64,000 bases of DNA from Camelimonas lactis (GTDB lineage Bacteria; Pseudomonadota; Alphaproteobacteria; Rhizobiales; Beijerinckiaceae). The stretch covers positions 111,777 to 175,776 of the forward strand of contig NZ_SLWL01000010.1 in assembly GCF_004342915.1 (NCBI RefSeq), written 5' to 3'. This document shows positions 52,742-61,279 of this stretch, one piece after another (positions within the stretch are counted from its first letter, which is position 1; every line of letters begins with the position of its first letter). Made by a program: the position numbers and the translations under genes. The notes under the pieces are model-generated. The model saw only the letters and a list, made by a program, of their open reading frames with translations, did not search any database and was not told where the DNA came from.

Positions 52742-54253
52742 TCAAAATGGCTCGATGATCCGCTTGCGGCTGGCGCGTGGCGGCGCGGGCGGCAGATTAT
52801 CCAGCGTGCGCAGCAGGATGGCGCGGGTTTCGGCGGGATCGATGACGTCGTCGTAGATGAAGCGCGCCGCGCATTCCACGGCGGTGTTGGCTTCCTTCAT
52901 CTCCGCCGTCAGCGCGGCGTGGCGCGCCGCCCGTTCGGCTGGATCGGCGATGGCCGCGAGTTCCTTGCCGTGGATGATGGTGACGGCGCCCTCCAGCCCC
53001 ATGCCGCCGTACTCGGCGGTGGGCCAGGCCAGCAGGATTTCCGGATCGAGCGGCCGCGATCCCATGATGTAATAGCCAAGGCCATAAGCCTTGCGCATCA
53101 CCACGGTCATCACCGGAATGGTGGCGTTGGCCAGCGCCGTCAGCACGCGGGCGCTGTGGCGCATCAGTCCGGTGCGCTCGACCTCCGGCCCCACCATCAG
53201 GCCGGGCGTGTCGCACAGCACCAGTAGCGGAATGTCGAAGGCGTCGCAGATCTGCACGAAGCGCGCCATCTTCAGGCAGGCGGGCGTGTCCATGGCCCCG
53301 GCCAGGAACATCGGCTGGTTGGCGATGACCCCGACCGGCCGGCCGTTCAGCCGGATGAAAGAGGTCACCGCCGCCTTGCCGTAACCGGCCTTGATTTCCA
53401 GCACGCTGCCTTCGTCGGCCAAAGTCTCGATGACCTTGCGCACATTGTAGGCGCGGCGCGGGTTCTCCGGCACGATGTCGCGCAACGGGGCCTGATCGCG
53501 CGCCTTGCCTGGCGCGGCGGATGGCGATCCCGGCGGGTCGAAATAGGCCAGATATTTTTTGGCGACGGCGATCGCCTCTTCTTCATTGTCCACCAGCACG
53601 TCGATAACGCCGGAGGCCCAGTGCGCCTCGGCCGGGCCAATTTCCTCCGGCGTGAAGCGCTTGCCCAGCGCCGCTTCCACCAGCGGCGGCCCGGCGAGGC
53701 CCATGGCCGAATCGCGCGTCGCCACCAGCAGGTCGCACATGCCGGCGAGGTTGGCGTGGCCGGCGAAGGCGCGACCCGGCACGATGCCGATGGTCGGGAC
53801 CAGGCCGGACAGGCGGGCGAACACCACGAAGGTGGGCGTTGAGGGCCGCGCGACCACATGCATGTCGTGCGGCCGGGCGCCGCCGCCGTCCAGCCAGCAG
53901 ATCACCGGCAGCCGGCGCTTTTCCGCATGTTCGAACATGCGGGTGATCTTGGTGTGGTTGAGGGCGCTCTGCGCTCCGCCATAGACCGTGAAATCATAGC
54001 CGACGAAATCGACGGCGCGTCCGCCGACCCGGGCCGCGCCCATCACCAGGCCGTCGGCGGCGCCTTCCATGCCGTCGATCGCCGGCCGGACGAGACCGCC
54101 ATATTCGGTGAAGCTGTCCGCGTCGGCCAGGGCGGCGAGGGCCTCGCGCACGGTCCATTTGCCGCGTTTGCGTTGTCTGGCGACCGCGGCGGGGCGGGCG
54201 TCGTCGAGACGTCCGGCCTGCATGGAGACAAGGTTTTCGAGATCCTGACGCAC
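52742..54253 (-). CDS. Acyl-CoA carboxylase carboxyltransferase-type protein without adjacent biotin subunit
   Basis: This 503-residue carboxyltransferase belongs to the propionyl/acetyl-CoA carboxylase beta family. It shows ALNHTKITRMFEHAEKRRLP and VICWLDGGGARPHDM in the first half, then VIANQPMFLAGAMDTPACLKMARFVQICDAF, VLCDTPGLMVG and MRKAYGLGYYIMG in the second. GTG 54253 is chosen because ACGGAGCAACAGT precedes it; ATG 54298 is an alternative. It is not a close copy of the 449-2062 protein. No biotin carboxylase is next to it, so it either borrows the alpha subunit at 2211-4226 or another one, or is a decarboxylase-type relative. The upstream gene is a CaiC-like CoA ligase. Confidence 0.85.
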   Translation of the reverse strand: MRQDLENLVSMQAGRLDDARPAAVARQRKRGKWTVREALAALADADSFTEYGGLVRPAIDGMEGAADGLVMGAARVGGRAVDFVGYDFTVYGGAQSALNHTKITRMFEHAEKRRLPVICWLDGGGARPHDMHVVARPSTPTFVVFARLSGLVPTIGIVPGRAFAGHANLAGMCDLLVATRDSAMGLAGPPLVEAALGKRFTPEEIGPAEAHWASGVIDVLVDNEEEAIAVAKKYLAYFDPPGSPSAAPGKARDQAPLRDIVPENPRRAYNVRKVIETLADEGSVLEIKAGYGKAAVTSFIRLNGRPVGVIANQPMFLAGAMDTPACLKMARFVQICDAFDIPLLVLCDTPGLMVGPEVERTGLMRHSARVLTALANATIPVMTVVMRKAYGLGYYIMGSRPLDPEILLAWPTAEYGGMGLEGAVTIIHGKELAAIADPAERAARHAALTAEMKEANTAVECAARFIYDDVIDPAETRAILLRTLDNLPPAPPRASRKRIIEPF

Positions 54254-54383
54254 ACTGTTGCTCCGTCGGATATGGCGGCCGGATCGCGGCGCGGCCATGA
54301 GGTTTTCGGGCGAAACAGCCGCTGCTTCGCGCATGACATGCCGGGGCTGGGCCGGAAGCCCGGTTCCCCCGGGCTGGCGTGGT

Positions 54384-56003
54384 TCAGGCGATGTTGAGCC
54401 TGGCGCTGCCCAGTTTCTCGCGCTTCAGGCGGATGCCGGCGGCCTCCCGGTCCCAGGCGTCGTCGGTCAGGCCCTGTTCGCGCAGGATGTATTTCTCCAC
54501 CTTCTGCGTCGGCGTGCGCGGCAGTTCGGACATCACGCGGATGTAGCGCGGCGTCATGAAGTGCGGCAGCCGCCGGGTCAGGAACGCGGTCAACTCCTCC
54601 ATGTCGATCTGCGCCCCCTCCACCGGGGCGATGATCGCCATCACCTCGTCCTCGCCGAATTCGGACGGTACGCCGATGACCGCCGCCTCGCGGATCTGCG
54701 GATGGGCCAGCAGTTCCGACTCCACCTCGAAGGACGAGATGTTCTCGCCGCGCCGGCGCAGGGCGTCCTTCTTGCGGTCGACGAAGAAATAATTGCCGTC
54801 GGCGTCGCGGCGGAAGGCGTCGCCGGTGTGGAACCAGCCGTTGCGCCAGGCCTTCGCCGTCGCCTCGGGGTTGCGGTTGTAGCCGTGATTGAGCGCCCAC
54901 GGGATGTCGGAGCGCACCAGCAGTTCGCCGACCTCGCCGACAGCGACCTCCACGTCATGGTCGTCAACGATGCGGGCATGAAAGCCAGTGCGCACGCGGC
55001 CGCAGGTTTTGGCGACGGTCGGGTTGGCCTCCGAGACGATGGGGCAGGAAATCTCCGTCATGTTGAACACGGTGTAGATGTCGACGCCGAAGCGGCGGGT
55101 GAACTCCGGCGCGTCCTCGCTCAGGGGCACCATCACCGCCTGGCGCAGGGAGTGGTCGCGGTCGCGCGGGGAGGGCGGCTCCTTCAGCAGGAACGGCACC
55201 ATGGCGCCCAGCAGCGTCATGGTGGTGCAGCCGGTGCGGCGGATCGTGTCCCAGAAGGTGCGGGTGTCGAACGCCTCGACAATGGCCACCGAGCCGCCAT
55301 TCAGCAGCATGCGGTTAACCGCATTGGTTCCGCCCACATGGAACAGCGGCAGGTTGACCATGGCCCGGTCGTCGCGGGTGACATTGTCCAGCGCCTCGCA
55401 CATGCAGGCGGCGTGGCGATAGGACGACAGCACCCCCTTGGATGGCCCCGTGGTGCCGGAGGTGTAGATGATCGACTGGGTGTCCCACGGCATGATCGGC
55501 CGCGATGGTTCGCCGGGTTCGCCTTCAGCGCGGGAGAGGGCCGTTTCCGGCAGGATTCCGAGGCCAGGAACATTCACCGGCCGGTCGCCGATGGTCACCA
55601 GCGTCTTCAGGTCGGCCAGATCCACATCAGCCAGCCGTTCCGCCAGCTGGCTGTCGGCCACCATCAGTCGCGCGCCGGAATTGGCGATGACATGGGCCAG
55701 CACGCCGCCGCGATAGCTGATGTTGACGGGCACATAGACGGCGCCGAGGTAGTTCAGCGCGAACCACACGGCGATGGCGTGCGGGCCGTTGGGCAGCCAC
55801 GACAGCACGTGATCGCCCTGGGAGACGCCGAGCGCCGTGAAGCCGGCGGCGAAGCGCCGGGCGATCTGGCGGGTTTCGCCCCATGTCCAGCTGCTGTCAT
55901 CGGCGAACAGGGCGAATGTCCGCTCCGGCTGGGTGTCCGCATGCCGGTCGAGCACATAGCGCAGCACGCAATTGCCCGGGTCCCGCTGGGTCGCGATGTC
56001 CAT
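54384..56003 (-). CDS. Acyl-CoA ligase, CaiC-like (crotonobetaine/carnitine-CoA ligase group)
   Basis: This 539-residue ANL-family CoA ligase has P-loop YTSGTTGPSKGVLSSYRH, FNMTEI, GWFHTGDAFRRDADGNYFFVDRKKDALRRRGENISSFEVE, and a C-terminal TPTQKVEKYILRE lysine motif. The RRGENISSFEVE stretch and length match the CaiC-like group. GAGGAAACGG precedes the ATG. It lies between the TetR gene upstream and the carboxyltransferase downstream, on one strand. A carnitine substrate is only one possibility, although the BCCT carrier in the window makes it tempting. Confidence 0.88.
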   Translation of the reverse strand: MDIATQRDPGNCVLRYVLDRHADTQPERTFALFADDSSWTWGETRQIARRFAAGFTALGVSQGDHVLSWLPNGPHAIAVWFALNYLGAVYVPVNISYRGGVLAHVIANSGARLMVADSQLAERLADVDLADLKTLVTIGDRPVNVPGLGILPETALSRAEGEPGEPSRPIMPWDTQSIIYTSGTTGPSKGVLSSYRHAACMCEALDNVTRDDRAMVNLPLFHVGGTNAVNRMLLNGGSVAIVEAFDTRTFWDTIRRTGCTTMTLLGAMVPFLLKEPPSPRDRDHSLRQAVMVPLSEDAPEFTRRFGVDIYTVFNMTEISCPIVSEANPTVAKTCGRVRTGFHARIVDDHDVEVAVGEVGELLVRSDIPWALNHGYNRNPEATAKAWRNGWFHTGDAFRRDADGNYFFVDRKKDALRRRGENISSFEVESELLAHPQIREAAVIGVPSEFGEDEVMAIIAPVEGAQIDMEELTAFLTRRLPHFMTPRYIRVMSELPRTPTQKVEKYILREQGLTDDAWDREAAGIRLKREKLGSARLNIA

Positions 56004-56109
56004 GGTCCGTTTCCTCAAACGATGCTTCTGTGGGCCAGGGCGCAGGTTCGCCCCGCGGCTGGCCCGGTTAAGGCGCCGCCAGTATTCTGGTCGGCGGAAA
56101 AAGTGGGGC

Positions 56110-56781
56110 TCAGGGGCGCGGCGTCTCCTTGCAGCGGCTGGCCGCGTTGCCCGCGCGGGCGATCGCCGCCGTCGCCATCTCCTGCATCAGCGGCGAGAGT
56201 GCGCGCAGATCGGTCGCCCCCTCGGTCAGCACCCATTCGACGAACACGCCGCGCACCATGGCGACGATCACCGCCGCCAGCTTTTCACAGTCCGCGTCCG
56301 GGGCGATTTCGCCGGCGTCGCGCGCCTCCTCCAGATGCTTCTGAAAGCCGGCGGCGAAGGCGCCCATCAGCGCCTGCATGCGCGGGCGCAGCTCGGTCAC
56401 GCCGTAGGCGGCGTCCACATACATGTAGTGCACGAACCGGGCGCCGATGGGGCTCTTCAGGCCGCCCTCGACGTGGGCGGCGATGCGCGCCCGCACCGCC
56501 GCAAGACCGCGCAGGCTTCCCACCTGCATCGGCGCCTGTTCGGCGAACCAGGCGTCGGCCGAATCGATCATGGCGTTGAGCAGGCCAAGCTTGCTGCCAA
56601 AGCGCTCCACCGGCAGGCCGCGGCTGTAGCCGGCGGCGACGCCCACATCCGCCAGCGTGGTGCGCGCGACGCCTTTTTCCGCGATCAGCCCCATGGCCGC
56701 GACGATCATCCGCCGGTCGGAAATCTGGCGACGTTCGGCGCGGCTTCGGGGCGGTCTGGCTGTAACAGGCGGGCGATGCAA
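56110..56781 (-). CDS. TetR family transcriptional regulator
   Basis: This 223-residue TetR regulator has the helix-turn-helix IVAAMGLIAEKGVARTTLADVGVAAGYSRGLPVERFGSKLGLL. A helical ligand domain follows, with conserved HVEGGLKSPIGARFVHYMYVDAAYG. The start is a TTG at 56781, since no ATG or GTG precedes the conserved region. It heads the minus-strand ligase and carboxyltransferase genes and is divergent from the Liv transporter operon. An 11-bp-arm palindrome at 56822-56851 is its likely operator. It therefore probably coordinates uptake, activation and carboxylation of one substrate. Confidence 0.88.
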   Translation of the reverse strand: MHRPPVTARPPRSRAERRQISDRRMIVAAMGLIAEKGVARTTLADVGVAAGYSRGLPVERFGSKLGLLNAMIDSADAWFAEQAPMQVGSLRGLAAVRARIAAHVEGGLKSPIGARFVHYMYVDAAYGVTELRPRMQALMGAFAAGFQKHLEEARDAGEIAPDADCEKLAAVIVAMVRGVFVEWVLTEGATDLRALSPLMQEMATAAIARAGNAASRCKETPRP

Positions 56782-56821
56782 TGGAATTCCGTTCCCGAAA
56801 AATTTTCCGAACGCCAGTTTC

Positions 56822-56851
56822 TAACACTTGCTGGCTGACTAGCAAGTGTTA
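56822..56851. promoter_or_regulatory. Palindromic operator of the TetR/Liv divergent region
   Basis: TAACACTTGCT (56822-56832) and AGCAAGTGTTA (56841-56851) are perfect 11-bp arms around GGCTGACT. It lies about 40 bases before the TetR start and 200 bases before the Liv binding-protein start. Size and symmetry fit a TetR dimer-of-dimers site. Confidence 0.8.
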
Positions 56852-57051
56852 CCATGCCGCCAATAACGACAGGGAGCCGGATGCAGGCGCGGGACGCGCC
56901 AGGCCCCCGGATACAACGGGAAACGCCATGGACGACCACGGTGGACCCGCGGGCCTGACAGGGCGCGGCGCCGCCGGATCGTCTCCAGAAAAAAACCAGA
57001 GGGCGCGATTGTCCGGGCAGGACCCGTCGTCGTGCTTCGGAGGGATCGCCA

Positions 57052-58293
57052 ATGAGTCGCGCAGACCGGACCATCCTCACCGCCGCCGGGTCCATCGACC
57101 GGCGCAGCTTTCTTCAACTCGCCGGGCTGACGGCCGGCGCCTCGGCGCTGGGGGCGGGGCTGGCCGGCGGCGCGGCGGCCGCCGAACCGTTCAGGATCGG
57201 CTGGGTGCGGCCAACCACGGGGCGCCTGGTCACCTCGTTCAACCCGCTCTACATGGGCGGCGTCATGGCGGTGGAGGAAATCAACGCCGCCGGCGGCATT
57301 CTCGGCCGCCAGATCGAGCGGGTGGAGGAGGACGACGAGGCCCTGCCGTCGAAGGAGCCTGGCATCGTCCGCAAGCTGCGCGGCGCCGGCATTCACTATG
57401 TCGTCGGGCCTACCGGCTCGTCCCAGTCCCTGTCCTCCATCGCCGCCACCACGGCGGCGAAGATGATCCAGGCGACCTATGCGGCGGCGGCCGAGGCGGG
57501 CGACGGCAAGCGCTACCCTTATCATTACCAGCTGCTGTTCAATACCGACCAGCAGGCCGAGATCTGCGTCGACTACATGCTGAAGAACCAGGGGCTGAAG
57601 AAGATCGGCGTCCTGCAGGAGAACACCGCCTTCGGCGAGCAGGCGACCGCCTCAACCGTGAAATATCTGAAAAAAGCCGGCGTCGAGCCTGCCTCTGTTC
57701 AGGTCTATCCGATCAATGCGCCTGATCTCGCCGCTTACGTGTCGAACCTGCAAAAAGCTGGCGTCGACGGGGTGATTGCCTGGATCGCCAACATCCCCAA
57801 CGCGGCGATGATCTTCAACACCATGAAATCACTGAACTGGTTCCCGCCGGTCACCGGCCACAGCGGCCTGTTCCTGCCGTCGCTGTTTGAACTGGTGTCG
57901 CCGGAGGCGGTGAAGAACGTTTACGGCACCTACTACAAATCCTTTACCTGGAACGCGACCGAACAACCGGGCGAGCGCCAGGTAGCCTTCGCTAAAAAGC
58001 TGGCTGAAATACCCGGCGCGAAGAATAATGAAGTCAATATCGCCGCCAGCCCCTATTACGACTTTGTCTATCTGCTGAAGCACGCCATCGAGCAGACGAA
58101 GAGCTTCGAGGTCGCGGACATCAAAAAGGCCCTCGACAGCACGAAGGATTTTCCCGGCCTGCTCGGCAAGGTGTCGTTCACGCCAGAAAACCACAGCGGC
58201 ATTGCCCTTGCCGACATCACCCTGGCCTCGGTCAGCTCCGGCGTCGACAAGCGCGCCATGGGCTGCATGCGCGAGCGCGCGCCCGGGCTCTGA
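57052..58293 (+). CDS. Branched-chain amino acid-type ABC transporter substrate-binding protein (LivK-like)
   Basis: This 413-residue periplasmic binding protein has a probable Tat signal (SIDRRSFLQLAGLTAGASALG). The mature part starts FRIGWVRPTTGRLVTSFN and has GGILGRQIERVEEDDEALPSKE, with GPTGSSQSLSS in the ligand pocket. CGGAGGGATCG supports the ATG. It is the first gene of the only complete Liv operon here. The ligand may be an aromatic or branched carboxylate rather than an amino acid, given the neighbouring CoA ligase and shared TetR control. Confidence 0.92.
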   Translation: MSRADRTILTAAGSIDRRSFLQLAGLTAGASALGAGLAGGAAAAEPFRIGWVRPTTGRLVTSFNPLYMGGVMAVEEINAAGGILGRQIERVEEDDEALPSKEPGIVRKLRGAGIHYVVGPTGSSQSLSSIAATTAAKMIQATYAAAAEAGDGKRYPYHYQLLFNTDQQAEICVDYMLKNQGLKKIGVLQENTAFGEQATASTVKYLKKAGVEPASVQVYPINAPDLAAYVSNLQKAGVDGVIAWIANIPNAAMIFNTMKSLNWFPPVTGHSGLFLPSLFELVSPEAVKNVYGTYYKSFTWNATEQPGERQVAFAKKLAEIPGAKNNEVNIAASPYYDFVYLLKHAIEQTKSFEVADIKKALDSTKDFPGLLGKVSFTPENHSGIALADITLASVSSGVDKRAMGCMRERAPGL

Positions 58294-58387
58294 CCGCCGC
58301 TTCACGACGCAACGCCAACCGGCCCCGGGGCGCTTTCGCTGGCCGCCGTCAGGACGGCGGGCCGTCATCGCGCCAGCCCGTCCCCGC

Positions 58388-58480
58388 CAGGCGCCCGCGG
58401 CAAAGTCTGGCGCCCGCGGCAAAGTCAGGAGCCTGCGGCAAAGCAGGCGCCCGCGGCAACGCTTGAGGCCCGCGGCAACG
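58388..58480. repeat. Five 18-19-bp degenerate tandem repeats
   Basis: Units start at 58388, 58407, 58426, 58444 and 58462. Most contain GCCCGCGGCAA, as in CAGGCGCCCGCGGCAAAGT and CTGGCGCCCGCGGCAAAGT. They fill most of the gap between the binding-protein and permease genes. Confidence 0.9.
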
Positions 58481-58512
58481 CGTACAGGGCCCAACGCACA
58501 GGTGCTGAATCC

Positions 58513-59391
58513 ATGGACATCGACATCCTCGCGAGAGGTCTGGTCGCGGGCAGCCTTTATGCGCTGGTGGCGGTCAGCTTCAACATTCTCTACCGGCCGA
58601 CCAACGTCTTCAATTTCGCCCAGGGCGAACTGGTGATGCTGGGCGCCATGGTCTTCGCCAGCCTGGCCACCGTGCTCGGCTGGCCCTGGTACGCGGCGCT
58701 GATCGTCACCCTGCTGGGCGTTGGCCTGCTGACGCTGCTGATCGATGTGGTGGCCGTGGCGCCGGTGCTGGCCCGCTCGCAGCATGGCACGGGCTGGGTC
58801 ATCACCACCCTGGCCGCCTCGCTGATCATCGCCAATGGCGTCAACCGCATCTGGGGGCCGGATCCGATCGTGGTGCGCCCGCCGGCGCCGCTGACCACGG
58901 ACACCTTCAGCCTCGCCGGCATGACCGTGAGCGCTTACCAGATTTTTCTGGTGCTGCTGACCGTCATATTGGTGCTGGCCATCGAGCAGGTTTACCGCAC
59001 CCGCCAGGGCAAGGCTGTTCTGGCGGTGGCTGAAGACCGGGAGGCGGCGCTGTTGCGCGGCGTCAATCCGCTGCGCCTCAGCCGCTGGTCGTTCTTTCTT
59101 GGCGGCGCCTTTGCCGGCCTCACCGGCGTGCTCGCCGCGCCGGTGCTCTACGCCTCCACCGGCCTTGGTCCGGCGCTCCTGCTGAAGGGCTTCGCCGCCG
59201 CGGCCGTCGGCTCCATCGGCAACAATCGCGGCGCGTTGATCGCCGGCTATCTGATTGGCGTCACCGAAGCCCTGGGCGCAGCGCTGCTGTCGCCAGGCTA
59301 CCAGGAGGCGGTGGTGTTCCTGCTGGTGCTGTGCGTGTTGCTGGTCTGGCCGCACGGTCTGTTCGGCCGTCCCTTCGCGAGGACGGTGTGA
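58513..59391 (+). CDS. Branched-chain amino acid-type ABC transporter permease LivH-like
   Basis: This 292-residue inner-membrane permease has about eight hydrophobic segments. The family markers are LARGLVAGSLYALVAVSFNILYRPTNVFNFAQGE at the N-terminus and VLAVAEDREAALLRGVN, a conserved cytoplasmic loop contacting the ATPase. GGAFAGLTGVLAAPV follows. There is no strong ribosome-binding site (AATCC only), and the tandem array directly upstream may affect expression. The stop codon lies two bases before the next start. Confidence 0.9.
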   Translation: MDIDILARGLVAGSLYALVAVSFNILYRPTNVFNFAQGELVMLGAMVFASLATVLGWPWYAALIVTLLGVGLLTLLIDVVAVAPVLARSQHGTGWVITTLAASLIIANGVNRIWGPDPIVVRPPAPLTTDTFSLAGMTVSAYQIFLVLLTVILVLAIEQVYRTRQGKAVLAVAEDREAALLRGVNPLRLSRWSFFLGGAFAGLTGVLAAPVLYASTGLGPALLLKGFAAAAVGSIGNNRGALIAGYLIGVTEALGAALLSPGYQEAVVFLLVLCVLLVWPHGLFGRPFARTV

Positions 59392-59393
59392 CC

Positions 59394-61277
59394 ATGGCGG
59401 CTTCCGTTGCAAAATCTCGCGGCCTGGCGGGTCTGCTGGTCCAGGCGGCGCTGGTCGTCATCGTGCTGGCCCTGCCGCTGGCGCTCGATCCCTACGGCTA
59501 CCCGCTGTTCGTCGCCACCCAGCTCGGCGTCTATGTCATCGCCGCCATCGGCCTGAACCTGCTCGCCGGCTATGCCGGTCAGGTGTCGCTGGGCCATGGC
59601 GCCTTCATCGCCATCGGCGCCTACGCCACGGCGCTGCTCACGGTGGACCAGGGCTGGTCGTTCTGGCTGGCGGCGCTGGCCGGGGTGGCGCTGTCGGCGT
59701 TGATGGGCGTGCTGATGGCGCTGCCGTCGTTCCGCCTCTCCACCTGGTACTTCGCCTTCATCACCCTGGCCTTCGCCCAGGTGTTCGAGAAGATGATCGT
59801 GGAGTGGCGCGGCCTCACCAAAGGCTTCGCCGGCGTCGTCGGCGTGCAGCCGCCATCCGTGTTCGGCCATGTGCTGGAGCCGGCCGGCGTTTACTGGCTG
59901 GTGGCGATCATCGCCATCATCGGCTTCTGGCTGGTGAACAATCTCGTCCGCTCGCGCTTCGGTCGCGGCTTCGTCGCCGTGCGCGACGCGCCCGCCGCCG
60001 CCCAGGCCGCCGGCGCCTCGCCGGCGCGGCTGAAGCTGCTCGCCTTTGTCATCGCCGCCTGCTTCGCCGGCGTCGCCGGCGCCTTCTTCGCCGTGCAAAA
60101 GACGGTGGTGACGCCGGACGATTTCACCGCCGAGTTCTCCATTTTCTTCCTGCTGACCGTGGTGCTCGGCGGCCTTGGCACGCGCTGGGGGCCGGTGGTC
60201 GGCGCCCTTGTGTTCTTCCTCGTCCCGGAGTTGCTCACTGGCCTGGAAAGCTGGCGCATGATGGTCTACGGCGCGGCGCTGCTGGCGCTGATGCTGTTCG
60301 CCCCCCATGGTCTTGTCGGCGCCGCCCGCAGCCTGTTCGACCGCCTGCGACCGAAGCAGGCCGGGCAGACGACGCAGCCGGCTGAGACTGTTCAGCCCCA
60401 GGGCGCCCACGTGGAGCGACCCGCCATCAGCGGTCTTTCGCTGGAGGTGAAGGACCTGCGCAAGAGCTTCGGCGGCGTCGTCGCCCTTGGCGGCGTTGAC
60501 CTGTCGGTGGCGCCTGGAACCTGCGCCGCCATTGTCGGCCCCAACGGCTCCGGCAAGACCACGCTGCTGAATGTGGTTGGCGCCTATTACCGGCGCGATG
60601 CCGGCGCAGTGCTGCTGGGCGGGCGTGAGACAAAAGGCCTTTCCCCCCAGCAGATCGCTGGCGAAGGCCTGGGCCGCACCTTCCAGACGCCGCGCCTGCT
60701 GGGCGAACTGACGGTGCTGGACAATGTGCTGCTTGGCGCTTTCCGGCGCGAGCGCGCCTCGCTGCCGGGAACCATGTTGCGGCTGCCTGGCGCGATGGCG
60801 GAAGCGGAGCGGCTGCGGGCCGAGGCGATGGAGCTGTTGGCCTTTGTCGGCGTCGCCGACCGGGCGGATGATCTGGCCAGCGAAACCCCGCACGGCCACC
60901 AGCGCCTGGTGGAAATTGCCCGCGCCCTGATGGGCGGCGCCCGGCTGATCATGCTCGACGAGCCGGCGGCGGGTCTGTCGATGACCGAGCTGGATCGCCT
61001 CGAGCAGCTGATCCGGCGCATTCTCGCCCTTGGCGCCACGGTGGTCATCGTCGAGCACCACCTCGACCTGGTCGCCAGCATCGCCAGCCATGTGACGGTG
61101 CTGGATCGCGGCGTCGTGCTGGCTTCGGGCGCGCCCCAGGCGGTGTTCGCCGACGCCGCCGTCATGGCGGCTTACATGGGCGAGCGGGCGCTGAACGAAC
61201 AGGCGTCGGATCAGCTTTCAGATGAGGCGGCGGGCGAGGTTGCCCGGCCGCGCCCTGTCCCGGCGAAGGGAGCGTGA
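59394..61277 (+). CDS. LivM-LivG fusion: permease with C-terminal ATPase
   Basis: This 627-residue protein combines two usually separate subunits. Residues about 1-315 are a LivM-type permease (IAAIGLNLLAGYAGQVSLGHGAFIAIG, VRDAPAAAQAAGASPARLKLLAF, VLGGLGTRWGPVVGAL). A linker rich in Gln and Pro leads to a LivG-type ATPase from about 355. The ATPase has Walker A IVGPNGSGKTTLLN, signature PHGHQRLVEIARAL and Walker B LIMLDEPAAGLS, then the switch histidine in VIVEHH. The fusion would fix a 1:1 ratio of the two parts. It directly follows the LivH-like permease and overlaps the next gene's start region. Confidence 0.92.
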   Translation: MAASVAKSRGLAGLLVQAALVVIVLALPLALDPYGYPLFVATQLGVYVIAAIGLNLLAGYAGQVSLGHGAFIAIGAYATALLTVDQGWSFWLAALAGVALSALMGVLMALPSFRLSTWYFAFITLAFAQVFEKMIVEWRGLTKGFAGVVGVQPPSVFGHVLEPAGVYWLVAIIAIIGFWLVNNLVRSRFGRGFVAVRDAPAAAQAAGASPARLKLLAFVIAACFAGVAGAFFAVQKTVVTPDDFTAEFSIFFLLTVVLGGLGTRWGPVVGALVFFLVPELLTGLESWRMMVYGAALLALMLFAPHGLVGAARSLFDRLRPKQAGQTTQPAETVQPQGAHVERPAISGLSLEVKDLRKSFGGVVALGGVDLSVAPGTCAAIVGPNGSGKTTLLNVVGAYYRRDAGAVLLGGRETKGLSPQQIAGEGLGRTFQTPRLLGELTVLDNVLLGAFRRERASLPGTMLRLPGAMAEAERLRAEAMELLAFVGVADRADDLASETPHGHQRLVEIARALMGGARLIMLDEPAAGLSMTELDRLEQLIRRILALGATVVIVEHHLDLVASIASHVTVLDRGVVLASGAPQAVFADAAVMAAYMGERALNEQASDQLSDEAAGEVARPRPVPAKGA

Positions 61278-61279
61278 CC

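Noticed and set aside
54258..56579. A 773-codon plus-strand open frame opposite the CaiC-like ligase
   Set aside because: The opposite strand encodes a full ligase; this one lacks domain structure and a ribosome-binding site.
58388..58480. CRISPR array
   Set aside because: Units are directly adjacent without unique spacers, are degenerate, and no cas gene is present.
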